Assembly: GCA_040235405.1 (NCBI GenBank)
Contig: JBECKT010000109.1
Coordinates: forward strand, 1-43,382
From: PGZG01 sp040235405
Lineage (GTDB): Bacteria; Pseudomonadota; Gammaproteobacteria; Pseudomonadales; Alcanivoracaceae
Direction of reading: 5' to 3'
DNA: 43,382 nt
Each line of letters starts with the position of its first letter. The stretch's first letter is position 1. Position numbers and translations under genes: made by a program. Positions 9,282 through 16,641 of the stretch are shown here, piece by piece. Under the pieces are notes generated by a model that did not search any database, was not told the DNA's origin, and saw only the letters and a list, made by a program, of their open reading frames with translations.

Positions 9282-11219
9282 TCAACTGTTCATTCGTCCC
9301 GAGATCAGTTGATCTACCACAGCCGGATCAGCCAATGTTGAAGTGTCACCCAGTGTATCCAGTTCATTGGCGGCAATCTTGCGCAAAATCCGGCGCATGA
9401 TTTTTCCGGAGCGGGTTTTTGGCAGGCCCGGGGCGAAGTGGATCAGATCCGGTTTGGCAATGGCGCCGATTTCTTGCGCGACAAAATCGCGCAGCTCCTT
9501 CAACAGGGCTTCATTACCTGCGACACCACTCATCAGTGATACATAGGCATAGATGCCCTGGCCTTTGACGTCATGCGGGTAACCGACCACGGCGGCTTCG
9601 GCGACGGCGGTATGCAGCACCAGCGCTGATTCCACTTCGGCGGTGCCGAGGCGATGACCGGAAACGTTCAGTACGTCATCAACCCGGCCGGTGATCCAGT
9701 AGTAACCGTCCTCGTCACGGCGGCAGCCATCGCCGGTGAAATAGGTGCCCTTGTAGGTGGAAAAATAGGTATCGATCATGCGTTGATGATCGCCATAGAC
9801 ACTGCGGATCTGGCTGGGCCAGCTGCGTTTCAGCACCAGATTGCCACTGGCTGCGCCGGGCAATTCATTGCCATTTTCATCCATCAGTGCCGGCTCGACG
9901 CCGAACAGTGGCAAGGTCGCAGACCCGGGCTTCAGGTCTGTTACGCCGGGCAACGGCGCAATCAGGATTGAGCCGGTCTCGGTCTGCCACCAGGTGTCGA
10001 CCACCGGGCAACGGTCTTCACCGACCACGCGGTGGTACCACTCCCAGGCTTCCGGGTTGATTGGTTCGCCAACACTGCCGAGCAGCTTCAGTGAGGCGCG
10101 GGAGGTTTTCTTGACCGGCTCATCGCCCAGACCCATCAGTGCGCGAATGGCGGTGGGCGCGGTGTAGAAAATATTCACCTTGTGCTTGTCGATCACCTGC
10201 CAGAACCGTGACGCGTCCGGATAAGTCGGCACACCTTCGAACATCAGTGTGATTGCGCCGTTGGCGAGCGGGCCGTAAACGATGTAACTGTGGCCGGTGA
10301 CCCAGCCGACGTCGGCGGTGCACCAGTAAACATCGCCGTCGTGATAATCGAATACATATTTGTGCGTCAGCGCAGCGCCAAGCAGGTAACCGGCAGTGGT
10401 GTGCAGTACGCCCTTGGGTTTACCGGTGGAGCCGGAGGTATAAAGAATAAACAGCGGATCTTCGCTGGCCATCGGTTCCGGTGTGCAATGGCCGTCGGCC
10501 TGCATCATGGCCTCGTGGTACCAGATATCGCGGCCATGGTGCCAATCGGTTTTGCCGCCGGTGCGCTTCACCACCAGACAGGTATGCACATTCGGACAGT
10601 GCTTCAGTGCCGCATCGGAATTAGCTTTCAGTGCTACCGTTTTGCCGCCGCGCACGCCCTCGTCGGCGGTGATCAGGATGCGGGCATCAGCATCCAGCAA
10701 GCGGTCTTTCAGTGCTTCCGGCGAGAAGCCGCCAAACACCACAGAATGCACCGCGCCAATCCGGGTGCAGGCCAGCATGGCGTAGGCAGCCTCGGGAATC
10801 ATCGGCATGTAGATGCAGACTCGATCGCCTTTTTTCACGCCACGGGTTTTCAGCACATTGGCAAGTTTGCAGACCTGCTCGTGCAGTTCGCGGTAGCTGA
10901 TGTGCTTTGACTGATCCGGTTCGTCGCCTTCCCAGATGATGGCGGTCTGATCGCTGCGTTCGGGCAGGTGTCGGTCGATGCAGTTAACGCTGACATTGAG
11001 GGTGGCGCCGTCAAACCAGCGCGCCTCGCCTTTGCTGAAATCGCCACTGTGTACACTTTGCCACGGACTCATCCAGTCGAGCAGTTCGCTGGCGCGGCTG
11101 GCCCAGAAGGTGTCGGGGCTGTCGAGGGATTCGCGGTACCAGGCCTCGTAAGTGGCACGGTCTATCAGGGCGCTGCGTTTGAAAGTTTCCGCAACCGGAT
11201 AAAGTTTGCTGCCAGACAT
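9282..11219 (-). CDS. acs: acetyl-CoA synthetase (AMP-forming)
   Basis: Acs activates acetate to acetyl-CoA through acetyl-AMP, feeding the TCA cycle and glyoxylate shunt. The 645 residues fit the family (about 650). Visible motifs are the ANL phosphate-binding loop YTSGSTGKPKGVLH (about 268-281), the YWCTADVGWVTGHSYIVYGPL stretch, the WWQTETGS adenylate-binding motif and the C-terminal RSGKIMRR motif, whose Lys606 is the catalytic residue that Pat-type acetylation inactivates in other species. The ATG at 11219 has AGGAG seven bases upstream. That ribosome-binding site is abutted by an AAC-repeat motif (separate entry), which suggests Hfq/Crc-type repression. Confidence 0.98.
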   Translation of the reverse strand: MSGSKLYPVAETFKRSALIDRATYEAWYRESLDSPDTFWASRASELLDWMSPWQSVHSGDFSKGEARWFDGATLNVSVNCIDRHLPERSDQTAIIWEGDEPDQSKHISYRELHEQVCKLANVLKTRGVKKGDRVCIYMPMIPEAAYAMLACTRIGAVHSVVFGGFSPEALKDRLLDADARILITADEGVRGGKTVALKANSDAALKHCPNVHTCLVVKRTGGKTDWHHGRDIWYHEAMMQADGHCTPEPMASEDPLFILYTSGSTGKPKGVLHTTAGYLLGAALTHKYVFDYHDGDVYWCTADVGWVTGHSYIVYGPLANGAITLMFEGVPTYPDASRFWQVIDKHKVNIFYTAPTAIRALMGLGDEPVKKTSRASLKLLGSVGEPINPEAWEWYHRVVGEDRCPVVDTWWQTETGSILIAPLPGVTDLKPGSATLPLFGVEPALMDENGNELPGAASGNLVLKRSWPSQIRSVYGDHQRMIDTYFSTYKGTYFTGDGCRRDEDGYYWITGRVDDVLNVSGHRLGTAEVESALVLHTAVAEAAVVGYPHDVKGQGIYAYVSLMSGVAGNEALLKELRDFVAQEIGAIAKPDLIHFAPGLPKTRSGKIMRRILRKIAANELDTLGDTSTLADPAVVDQLISGRMNS

Positions 11220-11224
11220 ACTGA

Positions 11225-11240
11225 CTCCTGTTGTTGTTTT
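11225..11240 (-). promoter_or_regulatory. CA motif overlapping the acs ribosome-binding site
   Basis: Directly before acs the minus strand reads AAAACAACAACAGGAG, then TCAGT and the ATG. The AAC repeats (11238-11230) fit the AAnAAnAA motif bound by Hfq with Crc in Pseudomonas, and they abut the Shine-Dalgarno AGGAG (11229-11225). In Pseudomonas this placement blocks translation while preferred carbon sources are present. The motif is seen; repression is inferred. Confidence 0.6.
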
Positions 11241-11310
11241 CGGCGAGGCAGTAACTATTGACCATCAGATCACGCAGGTAAAGCGCTGGCACTGGATTTT
11301 AAGAGGATAG

Positions 11311-11337
11311 AAAACGCCGGCTTGCGCCGGCGTTTTT
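11311..11337 (-). terminator. terminator of the pan operon
   Basis: On the minus strand ACGCCGGC and GCCGGCGT form a stem with a four-base loop, followed by TTTTCT. It lies 16 bases past the panD stop and closes the pcnB-folK-panBCD operon. The plus strand also has a T run after the stem, but no gene there needs it. Confidence 0.8.
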
Positions 11338-11352
11338 CAGGAATCGGTCAGA

Positions 11353-11733
11353 TCAGGCAACCTGAACCGGAATCGCGTTGCTGGCGCCCTTGACCGCATT
11401 GCCTTCGGCCAGATAAACCAGCCGTGGCTTGAAGTTGATCAGTTCGGCGGCGCTGTAGTTGGCGTAGGCGCAAATGATTACACGATCTCCCGGGCCGGCC
11501 TTGTGGGCGGCGGCGCCATTGACGGAAATCATCCGCGAGCCTTCTTCGGCGCGAATGGCGTAGGTGGTGAATCGCTCGCCATTGTCGACGTTGTAAATCT
11601 GGATCTGTTCGTACTCCAGAATGCCGGCCATATCGAGCAGATTGCCATCAATGGCACAGGAGCCTTCGTATTCCAGTTCCGCATGGGTTACGCGGGCCTG
11701 GTGCAGCTTGGCTTTCAGCATCGTGCACTGCAT
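11353..11733 (-). CDS. panD: aspartate 1-decarboxylase (pyruvoyl type)
   Basis: PanD makes beta-alanine from aspartate for pantothenate synthesis. It is made as a proenzyme that cleaves between Gly24 and Ser25, turning Ser25 into the pyruvoyl cofactor. That site (YEGSCAID) is intact. The 126-residue length and N-terminus (MQCTMLKAKLHQARVTHAEL) align with E. coli PanD, supporting the first ATG, which has GAGAGAGG upstream. It is the last gene of the operon, about 100 bases after panC. That gap (11734-11841) showed nothing clear to me. Confidence 0.98.
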   Translation of the reverse strand: MQCTMLKAKLHQARVTHAELEYEGSCAIDGNLLDMAGILEYEQIQIYNVDNGERFTTYAIRAEEGSRMISVNGAAAHKAGPGDRVIICAYANYSAAELINFKPRLVYLAEGNAVKGASNAIPVQVA

Positions 11734-11841
11734 GGCTAATACCTCTCTCAGCTACCCATGGTTTACAGCAGGTTTCCAACCAGATGAGCGCGCGTCCTGC
11801 TACGGCATTGGTACCAAAAATGGGGCGCCAGTATCTATGAA

Positions 11842-12696
11842 TCACCGGTCGCGTGCAATTGACAGGCTGACATTGTCTATCAATCGCGTGTCGCCCAGCT
11901 TGGCCGCTACGGCAATCAGCAAATGGCTGTCCGGCGAAGTAGCCGGTGCCAGCGTGCCGGCATGGCTGATACTCAGGTAGTCAACCGCAAAGCCGGCCCG
12001 AGTCAGTTGCTCGGTGCCGGCTTGGACCAGCGCCGGATAGTCCCGTTCCCCGGCCTCTATTCGGGCCTTGAGGGCTTGCAGGGCGGCATGGATAGCCCCG
12101 GCCTGCTCCTTCTGAGCCGCGCTCAGATAGCCGTTACGGGAGCTCATGGCGAGGCCGTTGGCCTCCCGGGCGGTGGCCACGCCAATGATCCGCACCGGGA
12201 AGAACAGATCCTGCACCATGCGTCGGATGATCGCCAGCTGCTGGAAGTCCTTCTCGCCGAAGCAGGCGATATCCGGCAGGACGATATTGAACAGCTTGCT
12301 GACCACGGTGCTGACCCCGCAGAAGTGGCCCGGGCGGCTGGCGCCGCAAAGGTAATCACCGAGATCATCGACGTCGACCCAAGTGCGGTTCTTCTCCGGA
12401 TACATCTCGTCTACCGACGGGGCAAACAGCAGGTCGCAGCCGGCCGCGGCCAGCTTCTCGCTGTCGGCGTCCAGGGTGCGCGGGTAGCTGTCGAAATCCT
12501 CGCTCGGGCCGAACTGGGTCGGGTTGACGAAGATGCTGGCGACCACCTTGTCGGCGTGGCGGCGGGCTTCATCAATCAGGCTGATATGGCCGGCGTGGAG
12601 GTTGCCCATGGTCGGCACGAAGCCGATGGTCAGGCCAGCCTGACGCCAGTCGCGGACCTGCTGCCGGGTCTCGGCAATGGTATGTACGGTTTTCAT
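11842..12696 (-). CDS. panC: pantothenate synthetase
   Basis: PanC condenses pantoate and beta-alanine using ATP. The 284 residues contain the N-terminal GFVPTMGNLHAGHISLIDEAR motif (HxGH-type, about 26-46), FVNPTQFGPSEDFDSYPRT, GHFCGVSTVVSKLFNIV, GEKDFQQL and the KMSKS-like stretch MSSRNGYLS. All are typical and length is normal. It lies 20 bases after panB and is co-transcribed with it. Confidence 0.98.
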   Translation of the reverse strand: MKTVHTIAETRQQVRDWRQAGLTIGFVPTMGNLHAGHISLIDEARRHADKVVASIFVNPTQFGPSEDFDSYPRTLDADSEKLAAAGCDLLFAPSVDEMYPEKNRTWVDVDDLGDYLCGASRPGHFCGVSTVVSKLFNIVLPDIACFGEKDFQQLAIIRRMVQDLFFPVRIIGVATAREANGLAMSSRNGYLSAAQKEQAGAIHAALQALKARIEAGERDYPALVQAGTEQLTRAGFAVDYLSISHAGTLAPATSPDSHLLIAVAAKLGDTRLIDNVSLSIARDR

Positions 12697-12716
12697 GCTG
12701 GCTCTCGGCTGGGGGC

Positions 12717-13505
12717 TCAGAAGCAGTGTTCGGCGGCCGGGAAGCTGCCGTCCTTGACGGCCCTGTCATAGGCGGCGAAGGCGGCGCGGATATCACCGGT
12801 TTCGGCGGCAAAGTTGCGGACAAAGCGGGCCGGCTTGCCCGGAGTGATACCGAGCAGGTCGTGCATCACCAGCACCTGACCATCGCACTCCGGGCCGGCA
12901 CCGATACCAATTACCGGAACCTGCACAGCCTGGAGCAGCTCGGCGGTGACATCGCGCGGCACGCACTCCAGCAGCAGGACGTCGGCGCCGGCATGCTCCA
13001 GCTGCCTGGCATCCTCGATCAGCCGCTCGGCCTCAGACTTGTCCCGGCCCTGAACCCGGTAGCCACCGAAGGCATTAACCGATTGCGGGGTCAGGCCGAG
13101 GTGGGCGCAGACCGGCACGCCGTTACGCTTCAGCACGGTGATGGTCTCCGCCAGCCAGCCGGCACCTTCGAGTTTGACCAGATTGGCGCCGGCTTGCATC
13201 AACGCATGGGCAGAAGTGAGTGCCCGCTCAAGCGTGGCGCCGCTCATGAACGGCATGTCGGCCATGATCAGGCTGCCCTGATTGCCACGGGCCACGGCGG
13301 CGGTGTGATAGGCGAGCTGTTCGGTGGTCACCGGCAGGGTGCTGCCGTGGCCCTGCAGCACCATGCCAAGGGAGTCGCCGACCAGCATCACATCGACCCC
13401 GGCCTCGCTGATCAGCCGTGAAAAACAGGCATCGTAGGCGGTCAGCACGGAAAACTTCTCGCCGTTCTGTTTGCGCTGTTGCAGGGTACGGAGCGTCACG
13501 GCCAT
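12717..13505 (-). CDS. panB: 3-methyl-2-oxobutanoate hydroxymethyltransferase
   Basis: PanB transfers a hydroxymethyl group from 5,10-methylene-THF to ketoisovalerate, giving ketopantoate. The 262 residues hold the family signatures: LTAYDACFSRL, VMLVGDSLGMVLQGH with the Mg-binding Asp, VKLEGAGWL, VCAHLGLTPQSVNAFGGYRVQGR and VIGIGAGPECDGQVLVMHDLLG. It follows the deoxynucleoside kinase gene after 41 bases. Its use of a folate cofactor fits the nearby folK. Confidence 0.98.
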   Translation of the reverse strand: MAVTLRTLQQRKQNGEKFSVLTAYDACFSRLISEAGVDVMLVGDSLGMVLQGHGSTLPVTTEQLAYHTAAVARGNQGSLIMADMPFMSGATLERALTSAHALMQAGANLVKLEGAGWLAETITVLKRNGVPVCAHLGLTPQSVNAFGGYRVQGRDKSEAERLIEDARQLEHAGADVLLLECVPRDVTAELLQAVQVPVIGIGAGPECDGQVLVMHDLLGITPGKPARFVRNFAAETGDIRAAFAAYDRAVKDGSFPAAEHCF

Positions 13506-13546
13506 GGTCTGGTCTCCGGTGAATCAAACGGGTTGGCCGGGCGAAA

Positions 13547-14215
13547 TCAGCCGGCCAGCGGGCGCGGGTTAAAGTAGTGCCGGCCCGAACGGATGTCCAG
13601 CGCCCGGCGCAGCAGCTGGGCATAGTCGTCATCGCGGTGGACCGGGTCAATGTCCGAGGCGTTGACGATCAGCAGTGGCGCTTCGTCGTAGAAGTGGAAG
13701 AAGCGGGCGTAGGCTTCGTTGAGGCGGTTCAGGTAGTCGGCGCTGATCGGCTTTTCATGCTGGATACCGCGTTGCTGGATGCGCTGCAGCAACACCTGGC
13801 TGGGAGCCTGCAGGTAGATCACCAGATCCGGCTTCGGCGCTGCCGGGGTCAGGTGGCGGTAGACGTTGTCATACAGGGCGAACTCGTCCTGATCCAGATT
13901 CAACTCGGCAAACAGCCGATCTTTCTGCAGCAGAAAATCGCTGACCCGCACCGGGCTGAACAGCTCGTTCTGTGCCAGTGCCCGCATCTGCTCGGCGCGC
14001 TGGAACAGGAAAAACAATTGGGTCTGCAAAGCGTACTGGCGCGGCGACTGGTAGAAACGTGCCAGAAACGGATTTTCTTCCGGTTGCTCCAGCAGCATTT
14101 CGTAGTTGAAGGTCATCGCCAGTTTGCGTGCCAGCGACGTCTTGCCAACGCCGATCGGCCCTTCGACAACGATATAGCGCGGCGCGGTAGTGCCGGGCGG
14201 GATGAGTTCGCTCAA
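13547..14215 (-). CDS. deoxynucleoside kinase family protein
   Basis: This is a 222-residue P-loop kinase of the dNK/dGK-dAK superfamily, which phosphorylates deoxynucleosides for nucleotide salvage. Seen are the Walker A GPIGVGKT (19-26), a PEENPFLARFYQ segment, a DRLFAELN lid-like region and the DLVIYLQAPSQVLLQRIQQRG motif. The start appears to be TTG at 14215, overlapping the folK stop (TTGA), with GGAG about ten bases upstream. No ATG precedes the P-loop. The gene commonly sits between folK and panB in Gammaproteobacteria. The true substrate is not known to me. Confidence 0.85.
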   Translation of the reverse strand: MSELIPPGTTAPRYIVVEGPIGVGKTSLARKLAMTFNYEMLLEQPEENPFLARFYQSPRQYALQTQLFFLFQRAEQMRALAQNELFSPVRVSDFLLQKDRLFAELNLDQDEFALYDNVYRHLTPAAPKPDLVIYLQAPSQVLLQRIQQRGIQHEKPISADYLNRLNEAYARFFHFYDEAPLLIVNASDIDPVHRDDDYAQLLRRALDIRSGRHYFNPRPLAG

Positions 14216-14715
14216 GGGATCAGACTCCAGCGGTCATCGGAATACTGGCAGATTGGCTGGTCCTCGACCGCGGCGCAATAGGGCGCCAGTGCGGTGCCAT
14301 CCGGCAGGGTGATCTCTGCAGCAATATCGAGTAGCGGTTTCAGCACAAAGGCGCGCTGATGCAGTCGTGGATGTGGCACCTGCAGGTCCGGCTGGTCAAT
14401 GCGCTGGTTGCCGTAAAGCAAAATATCCAGGTCCAGGGTGCGTTCGCCCCAATGACGCACACGCACCCGGCCGGCCTGCTGTTCGATCTGTTGCAGGGCG
14501 ACGAGTAATGAGGGGGCATCAAGAAGGGTATCGATCCGTGCCACCGCGTTGAAAAAGTCAGGCTGGTCCTGCGGGCCGACCGGGGCGCTGCGATACAGTG
14601 GTGAAATGCCAGTGAGTCGGCTCTGTGGAAGCGATCCCAGTGCTGCCCGCGCTTTGCTCAGCAGTGCGACGCTGTCCCCAAGATTACTGCCGAGGCCAAT
14701 GAAGGCGTCGGTCAT
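14212..14715 (-). CDS. folK: HPPK, folate pyrophosphokinase
   Basis: FolK (2-amino-4-hydroxy-6-hydroxymethyldihydropteridine pyrophosphokinase) transfers pyrophosphate from ATP to hydroxymethyl-dihydropterin in folate synthesis. The 167 residues start MTDAFIGLGSNLGD and include the catalytic-loop motif RVRHWGERTLDLDILLYG (about 82-99) and VPHPRLHQRAFVLKPLLD. The ATG at 14715 overlaps the pcnB stop as ATGA, which decides the start; the longer upstream frame lies inside pcnB and has no homology. The downstream kinase start in turn overlaps the folK stop, so the three genes are probably translationally coupled. Confidence 0.97.
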   Translation of the reverse strand: MTDAFIGLGSNLGDSVALLSKARAALGSLPQSRLTGISPLYRSAPVGPQDQPDFFNAVARIDTLLDAPSLLVALQQIEQQAGRVRVRHWGERTLDLDILLYGNQRIDQPDLQVPHPRLHQRAFVLKPLLDIAAEITLPDGTALAPYCAAVEDQPICQYSDDRWSLIP

Positions 14716-16085
14716 GCCGGACCAGCCGGCTTGCGGCGGCGGCGGCGCCGTTTTTTGCCAGGCGCTGCGGACTTGCCGAGCTGGCGCACCATTTCCATGC
14801 GGCCATGCTCGTCTTCTTCCTGGTAGCGGGTCCACCAGTCGCCCAGGCCCGGTTCGATCTCGCCGGCCTGTTCGCGCAGCAGCAGGAAGTCATAGCTGGC
14901 TCGAAAACGCTGGTCAGCCACCAGAGCCTCCGCATGCCGGCCCTGTCGTTTGTCGAGGCGCAGCTGCAGATCCCAGATTTCCCGGATCATCTGGCTGAAG
15001 CGTTTCGGAATGGCGGTGATTTCGTTCTGGGCATGGATCACCTGACCGGCAGCTTTCTGCCGGGCCGGGGCAAACGGCAGTCCGTGCTCGACATGCTTCT
15101 CCGTGCGCGCTATCACTGCCGGCCAGAGCAGTACGGCGAACAGGAAAGCAGGTGTCACAGGACGCTCATTGGCAATACGAATATCGGTATTGATGCAGGC
15201 CTGTTCAATCAGTTTTTGCCAGATGATCCCGCTATCACGGTCATGCAGCTGCTGGCCGGATTCCGGGATCAGAATTTCCAGCAGGCCAAGTTGTTGCAGG
15301 GATTTCATTGATGCCCGGGCGTGGCCGGTAAGGAACAGCTTCAGTAGCTCATCGAACATCCGTGGAGCAGGCACCTGATGCAGGCTCAGGCCAAGCTGAT
15401 GGATCGGCTTTTCCGTGGCCGGATCAAGTTCGAACTGCATTTTTGCAGCGAAGCGTGCCGCGCGCAGCATGCGTACCGGGTCTTCGCGGTAGCGTCGCTC
15501 CGGGTCGCCGATGATGCGAATGCGTTTGCGGCGAATGTCTTCCATGCTGCCCATGAAGTCATACAGGGCAAAATTGTCGATGTTGTAGTAGAGCGCATTG
15601 ATGGTGAAATCACGGCGCAGCGCATCTTCCTCAATGCTGCCGTAGATATTGTCGCGCAGGATCATGCCGTGTTCGGATTCCTCGCGTTCATCCGGCTCGC
15701 TCAGCGCACGGAAGGTGGCGACCTCAATCGCTTCCTGGCCGAAGTAGACATGAACAATCTTGAACCGACGGCCGATGACCCGGGCGCGGCGAAACAGTTT
15801 CTGCACCTCTTCAGGGGTGGCATTGGTGACCACATCAAAATCTTTCGGCTTTTCACCGGCAAGAATGTCACGCAGGCAGCCACCGACCAGATAGGCCTCG
15901 AAGCCGCCCTTGTTCAGGCCGTACAGCACATTGAGTGCCGCACGACTCATGTCGCGACGGGAAATGTCGTGGTGCTCACGGGAGTGGATTTCCGGCACCG
16001 GCAGAGCCGGGGCGGAACTCCGTCCGAGCAGTCGGGTCACAGGGCCCAGTGGTTGCGTCAGGTAATTGGCAATCTTGCGAAGCAT
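14712..16085 (-). CDS. pcnB: poly(A) polymerase I
   Basis: PcnB adds 3' poly(A) tails that mark RNAs for decay, complementing the PNPase encoded nearby. The 457 residues carry the nucleotidyltransferase core: AYLVGGCLRDILAGEKPKDFD (GG/RD-type, catalytic Asp pair), RRARVIGRRFKIVHV, the RRDFTINALYYN motif and GDPERRYREDPVRMLRAARF, then an RNA-binding helical region and a basic tail (GKKRRRRRRKP). I chose ATG at 16085 (MLRKIANYL). The frame stays open upstream to 16244, but that part lies in a long hairpin and lacks family likeness. The region between the CrcZ-like RNA and pcnB (16086-16274) is described separately. Confidence 0.96.
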   Translation of the reverse strand: MLRKIANYLTQPLGPVTRLLGRSSAPALPVPEIHSREHHDISRRDMSRAALNVLYGLNKGGFEAYLVGGCLRDILAGEKPKDFDVVTNATPEEVQKLFRRARVIGRRFKIVHVYFGQEAIEVATFRALSEPDEREESEHGMILRDNIYGSIEEDALRRDFTINALYYNIDNFALYDFMGSMEDIRRKRIRIIGDPERRYREDPVRMLRAARFAAKMQFELDPATEKPIHQLGLSLHQVPAPRMFDELLKLFLTGHARASMKSLQQLGLLEILIPESGQQLHDRDSGIIWQKLIEQACINTDIRIANERPVTPAFLFAVLLWPAVIARTEKHVEHGLPFAPARQKAAGQVIHAQNEITAIPKRFSQMIREIWDLQLRLDKRQGRHAEALVADQRFRASYDFLLLREQAGEIEPGLGDWWTRYQEEDEHGRMEMVRQLGKSAAPGKKRRRRRRKPAGPA

Positions 16086-16177
16086 GGAACGGATTGACCT
16101 TCGGGGCGTCAGGAAGCGGAGGATGTTAACACCGACGTGGACTGCTCGGGTAACGGATATCGGTCTGTGGGCATGGA

Positions 16178-16240
16178 CTGCTTGCAGGGGCCAGTACAGT
16201 CGCTCCCCGATAATCGCTTGGTGTACTGCCCTGCAAGCAG
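16178..16240. repeat. long imperfect hairpin upstream of pcnB
   Basis: CTGCTTGCAGGG (16178-16189) pairs with CCCTGCAAGCAG (16229-16240), and CAGTACA (16192-16198) with TGTACTG (16222-16228). This makes a 19-base-pair stem with a two-base bulge and a 23-base loop. It has no T tract, so it is not a standard terminator. It lies between the CrcZ-like RNA terminator and pcnB. It could be an RNA structure in the pcnB leader, a processing site or a dispersed palindromic element. Confidence 0.75.
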
Positions 16241-16274
16241 CCACACATGCCGGAAGTGGGGGAGGGTAAAAAGT

Positions 16275-16305
16275 AAAAAGGGACCAGAGCTCCGCCCTGA
16301 TCCCC
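16275..16305 (-). terminator. intrinsic terminator of the CrcZ-like RNA
   Basis: On the minus strand GGGATCAG (16304-16297) pairs with CTGGTCCC (16287-16280) across a nine-base loop. One more G-U pair extends the stem, followed by TTTTTACTTTTT. It closes the intergenic RNA before pcnB. The plus strand also has a T run after the stem. Confidence 0.85.
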
Positions 16306-16478
16306 TATTTTTGCGCTGATTCTATTGTTGTTGTTGTTCGTTTTCTGATTTTGCTTTCGGTCCGCCTCATTTGGGCGGCCATGCTGTATTGGCTCGTTGA
16401 ACTGTTGTTTTTGTTATCTCGGCCGGCTGTTGTTATTAGATCCGGGAGCCATATTCGCCGTTGTTTTTGTTATGCAGC
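16275..16478 (-). ncRNA. crcZ: CrcZ-like Hfq/Crc decoy RNA
   Basis: The 556-base gap between cbrB and pcnB holds no convincing protein gene. On the minus strand it carries four A-rich AAN clusters: AACAAAAACAAC (16471-16460), AATAACAACAG (16437-16427), AACAAAAACAACAG (16415-16402) and AACAACAACAACAATAG (16338-16322). They lie between G/C hairpins (for example CCGCC/GGCGG, 16378-16362), and the transcript ends in an intrinsic terminator. In Pseudomonas the gap between cbrB and pcnB encodes CrcZ, whose CA motifs titrate Hfq/Crc and lift catabolite repression. Location, motifs and terminator all agree; CrcZ there is longer (about 400 nt) than the roughly 200 nt predicted here. The 5' end is uncertain by tens of bases. 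Confidence 0.75.
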
Positions 16479-16480
16479 GT

Positions 16481-16496
16481 GGAAATCATAGTGCCG
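16481..16496 (-). promoter_or_regulatory. promoter region of the CrcZ-like RNA
   Basis: The minus strand reads CGGCACTATGATTTCC. As a sigma54 element it is CGGCAC-N5-TTTCC: a good -24, but the -12 GC is replaced by TC. The same bases hold TATGAT (16490-16485), one mismatch from a sigma70 -10, which would start the RNA near 16478, just before the first AAN cluster. No good -35 is present at 17 bases; TTGCAA lies 20 bases upstream. An activator-dependent sigma70 promoter is the better reading, given that CbrB lacks GAFTGA. Confidence 0.45.
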
Positions 16497-16528
16497 TCGT
16501 GGGGCAGGCTTTGCAATAATTGGAAATC

Positions 16529-16628
16529 TTGTTTTAAAACAATTAGTTACTGGCTTTCCGGGTTTCCCCTTGGACTACTGCCGGAACAGGCGTTTGTTTT
16601 CTGTGTAGGACGGTAACACTTCGGTTAC
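16529..16628 (-). promoter_or_regulatory. candidate activator sites upstream of the CrcZ-like RNA
   Basis: Two inverted repeats lie between the cbrB stop and the RNA promoter. One is GTAAC-N6-GTTAC (16613-16628). The other is the perfect 14-base palindrome TTGTTTTAAAACAA (16529-16542), flanked by a further GTTAC at 16546-16550. They lie about 40-140 bases upstream of the predicted start, where enhancer-type sites for CbrB would be expected. Binding by CbrB is inference; I cannot confirm its recognition sequence here. Confidence 0.4.
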
Positions 16629-16641
16629 GTCTGGTAGCAAA

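Noticed and set aside
16086..16244. Possible 53-residue N-terminal extension of PcnB
   Set aside because: The sequence lies in a strong hairpin region, lacks family likeness, and the ATG at 16085 gives a normal N-terminus.
16322..16338. AAC repeat viewed as a simple microsatellite
   Set aside because: Three further AAN clusters of different composition occur on the same strand of the same short region, before a terminator, which fits a functional RNA better.
16500..16515. Sigma54-like element TGGGGC-N5-TTGCA on the plus strand, pointing into the 3' end of cbrB
   Set aside because: Spacing and -12 are good, but it would drive an antisense transcript with no gene or terminator to match, so chance similarity is likelier.
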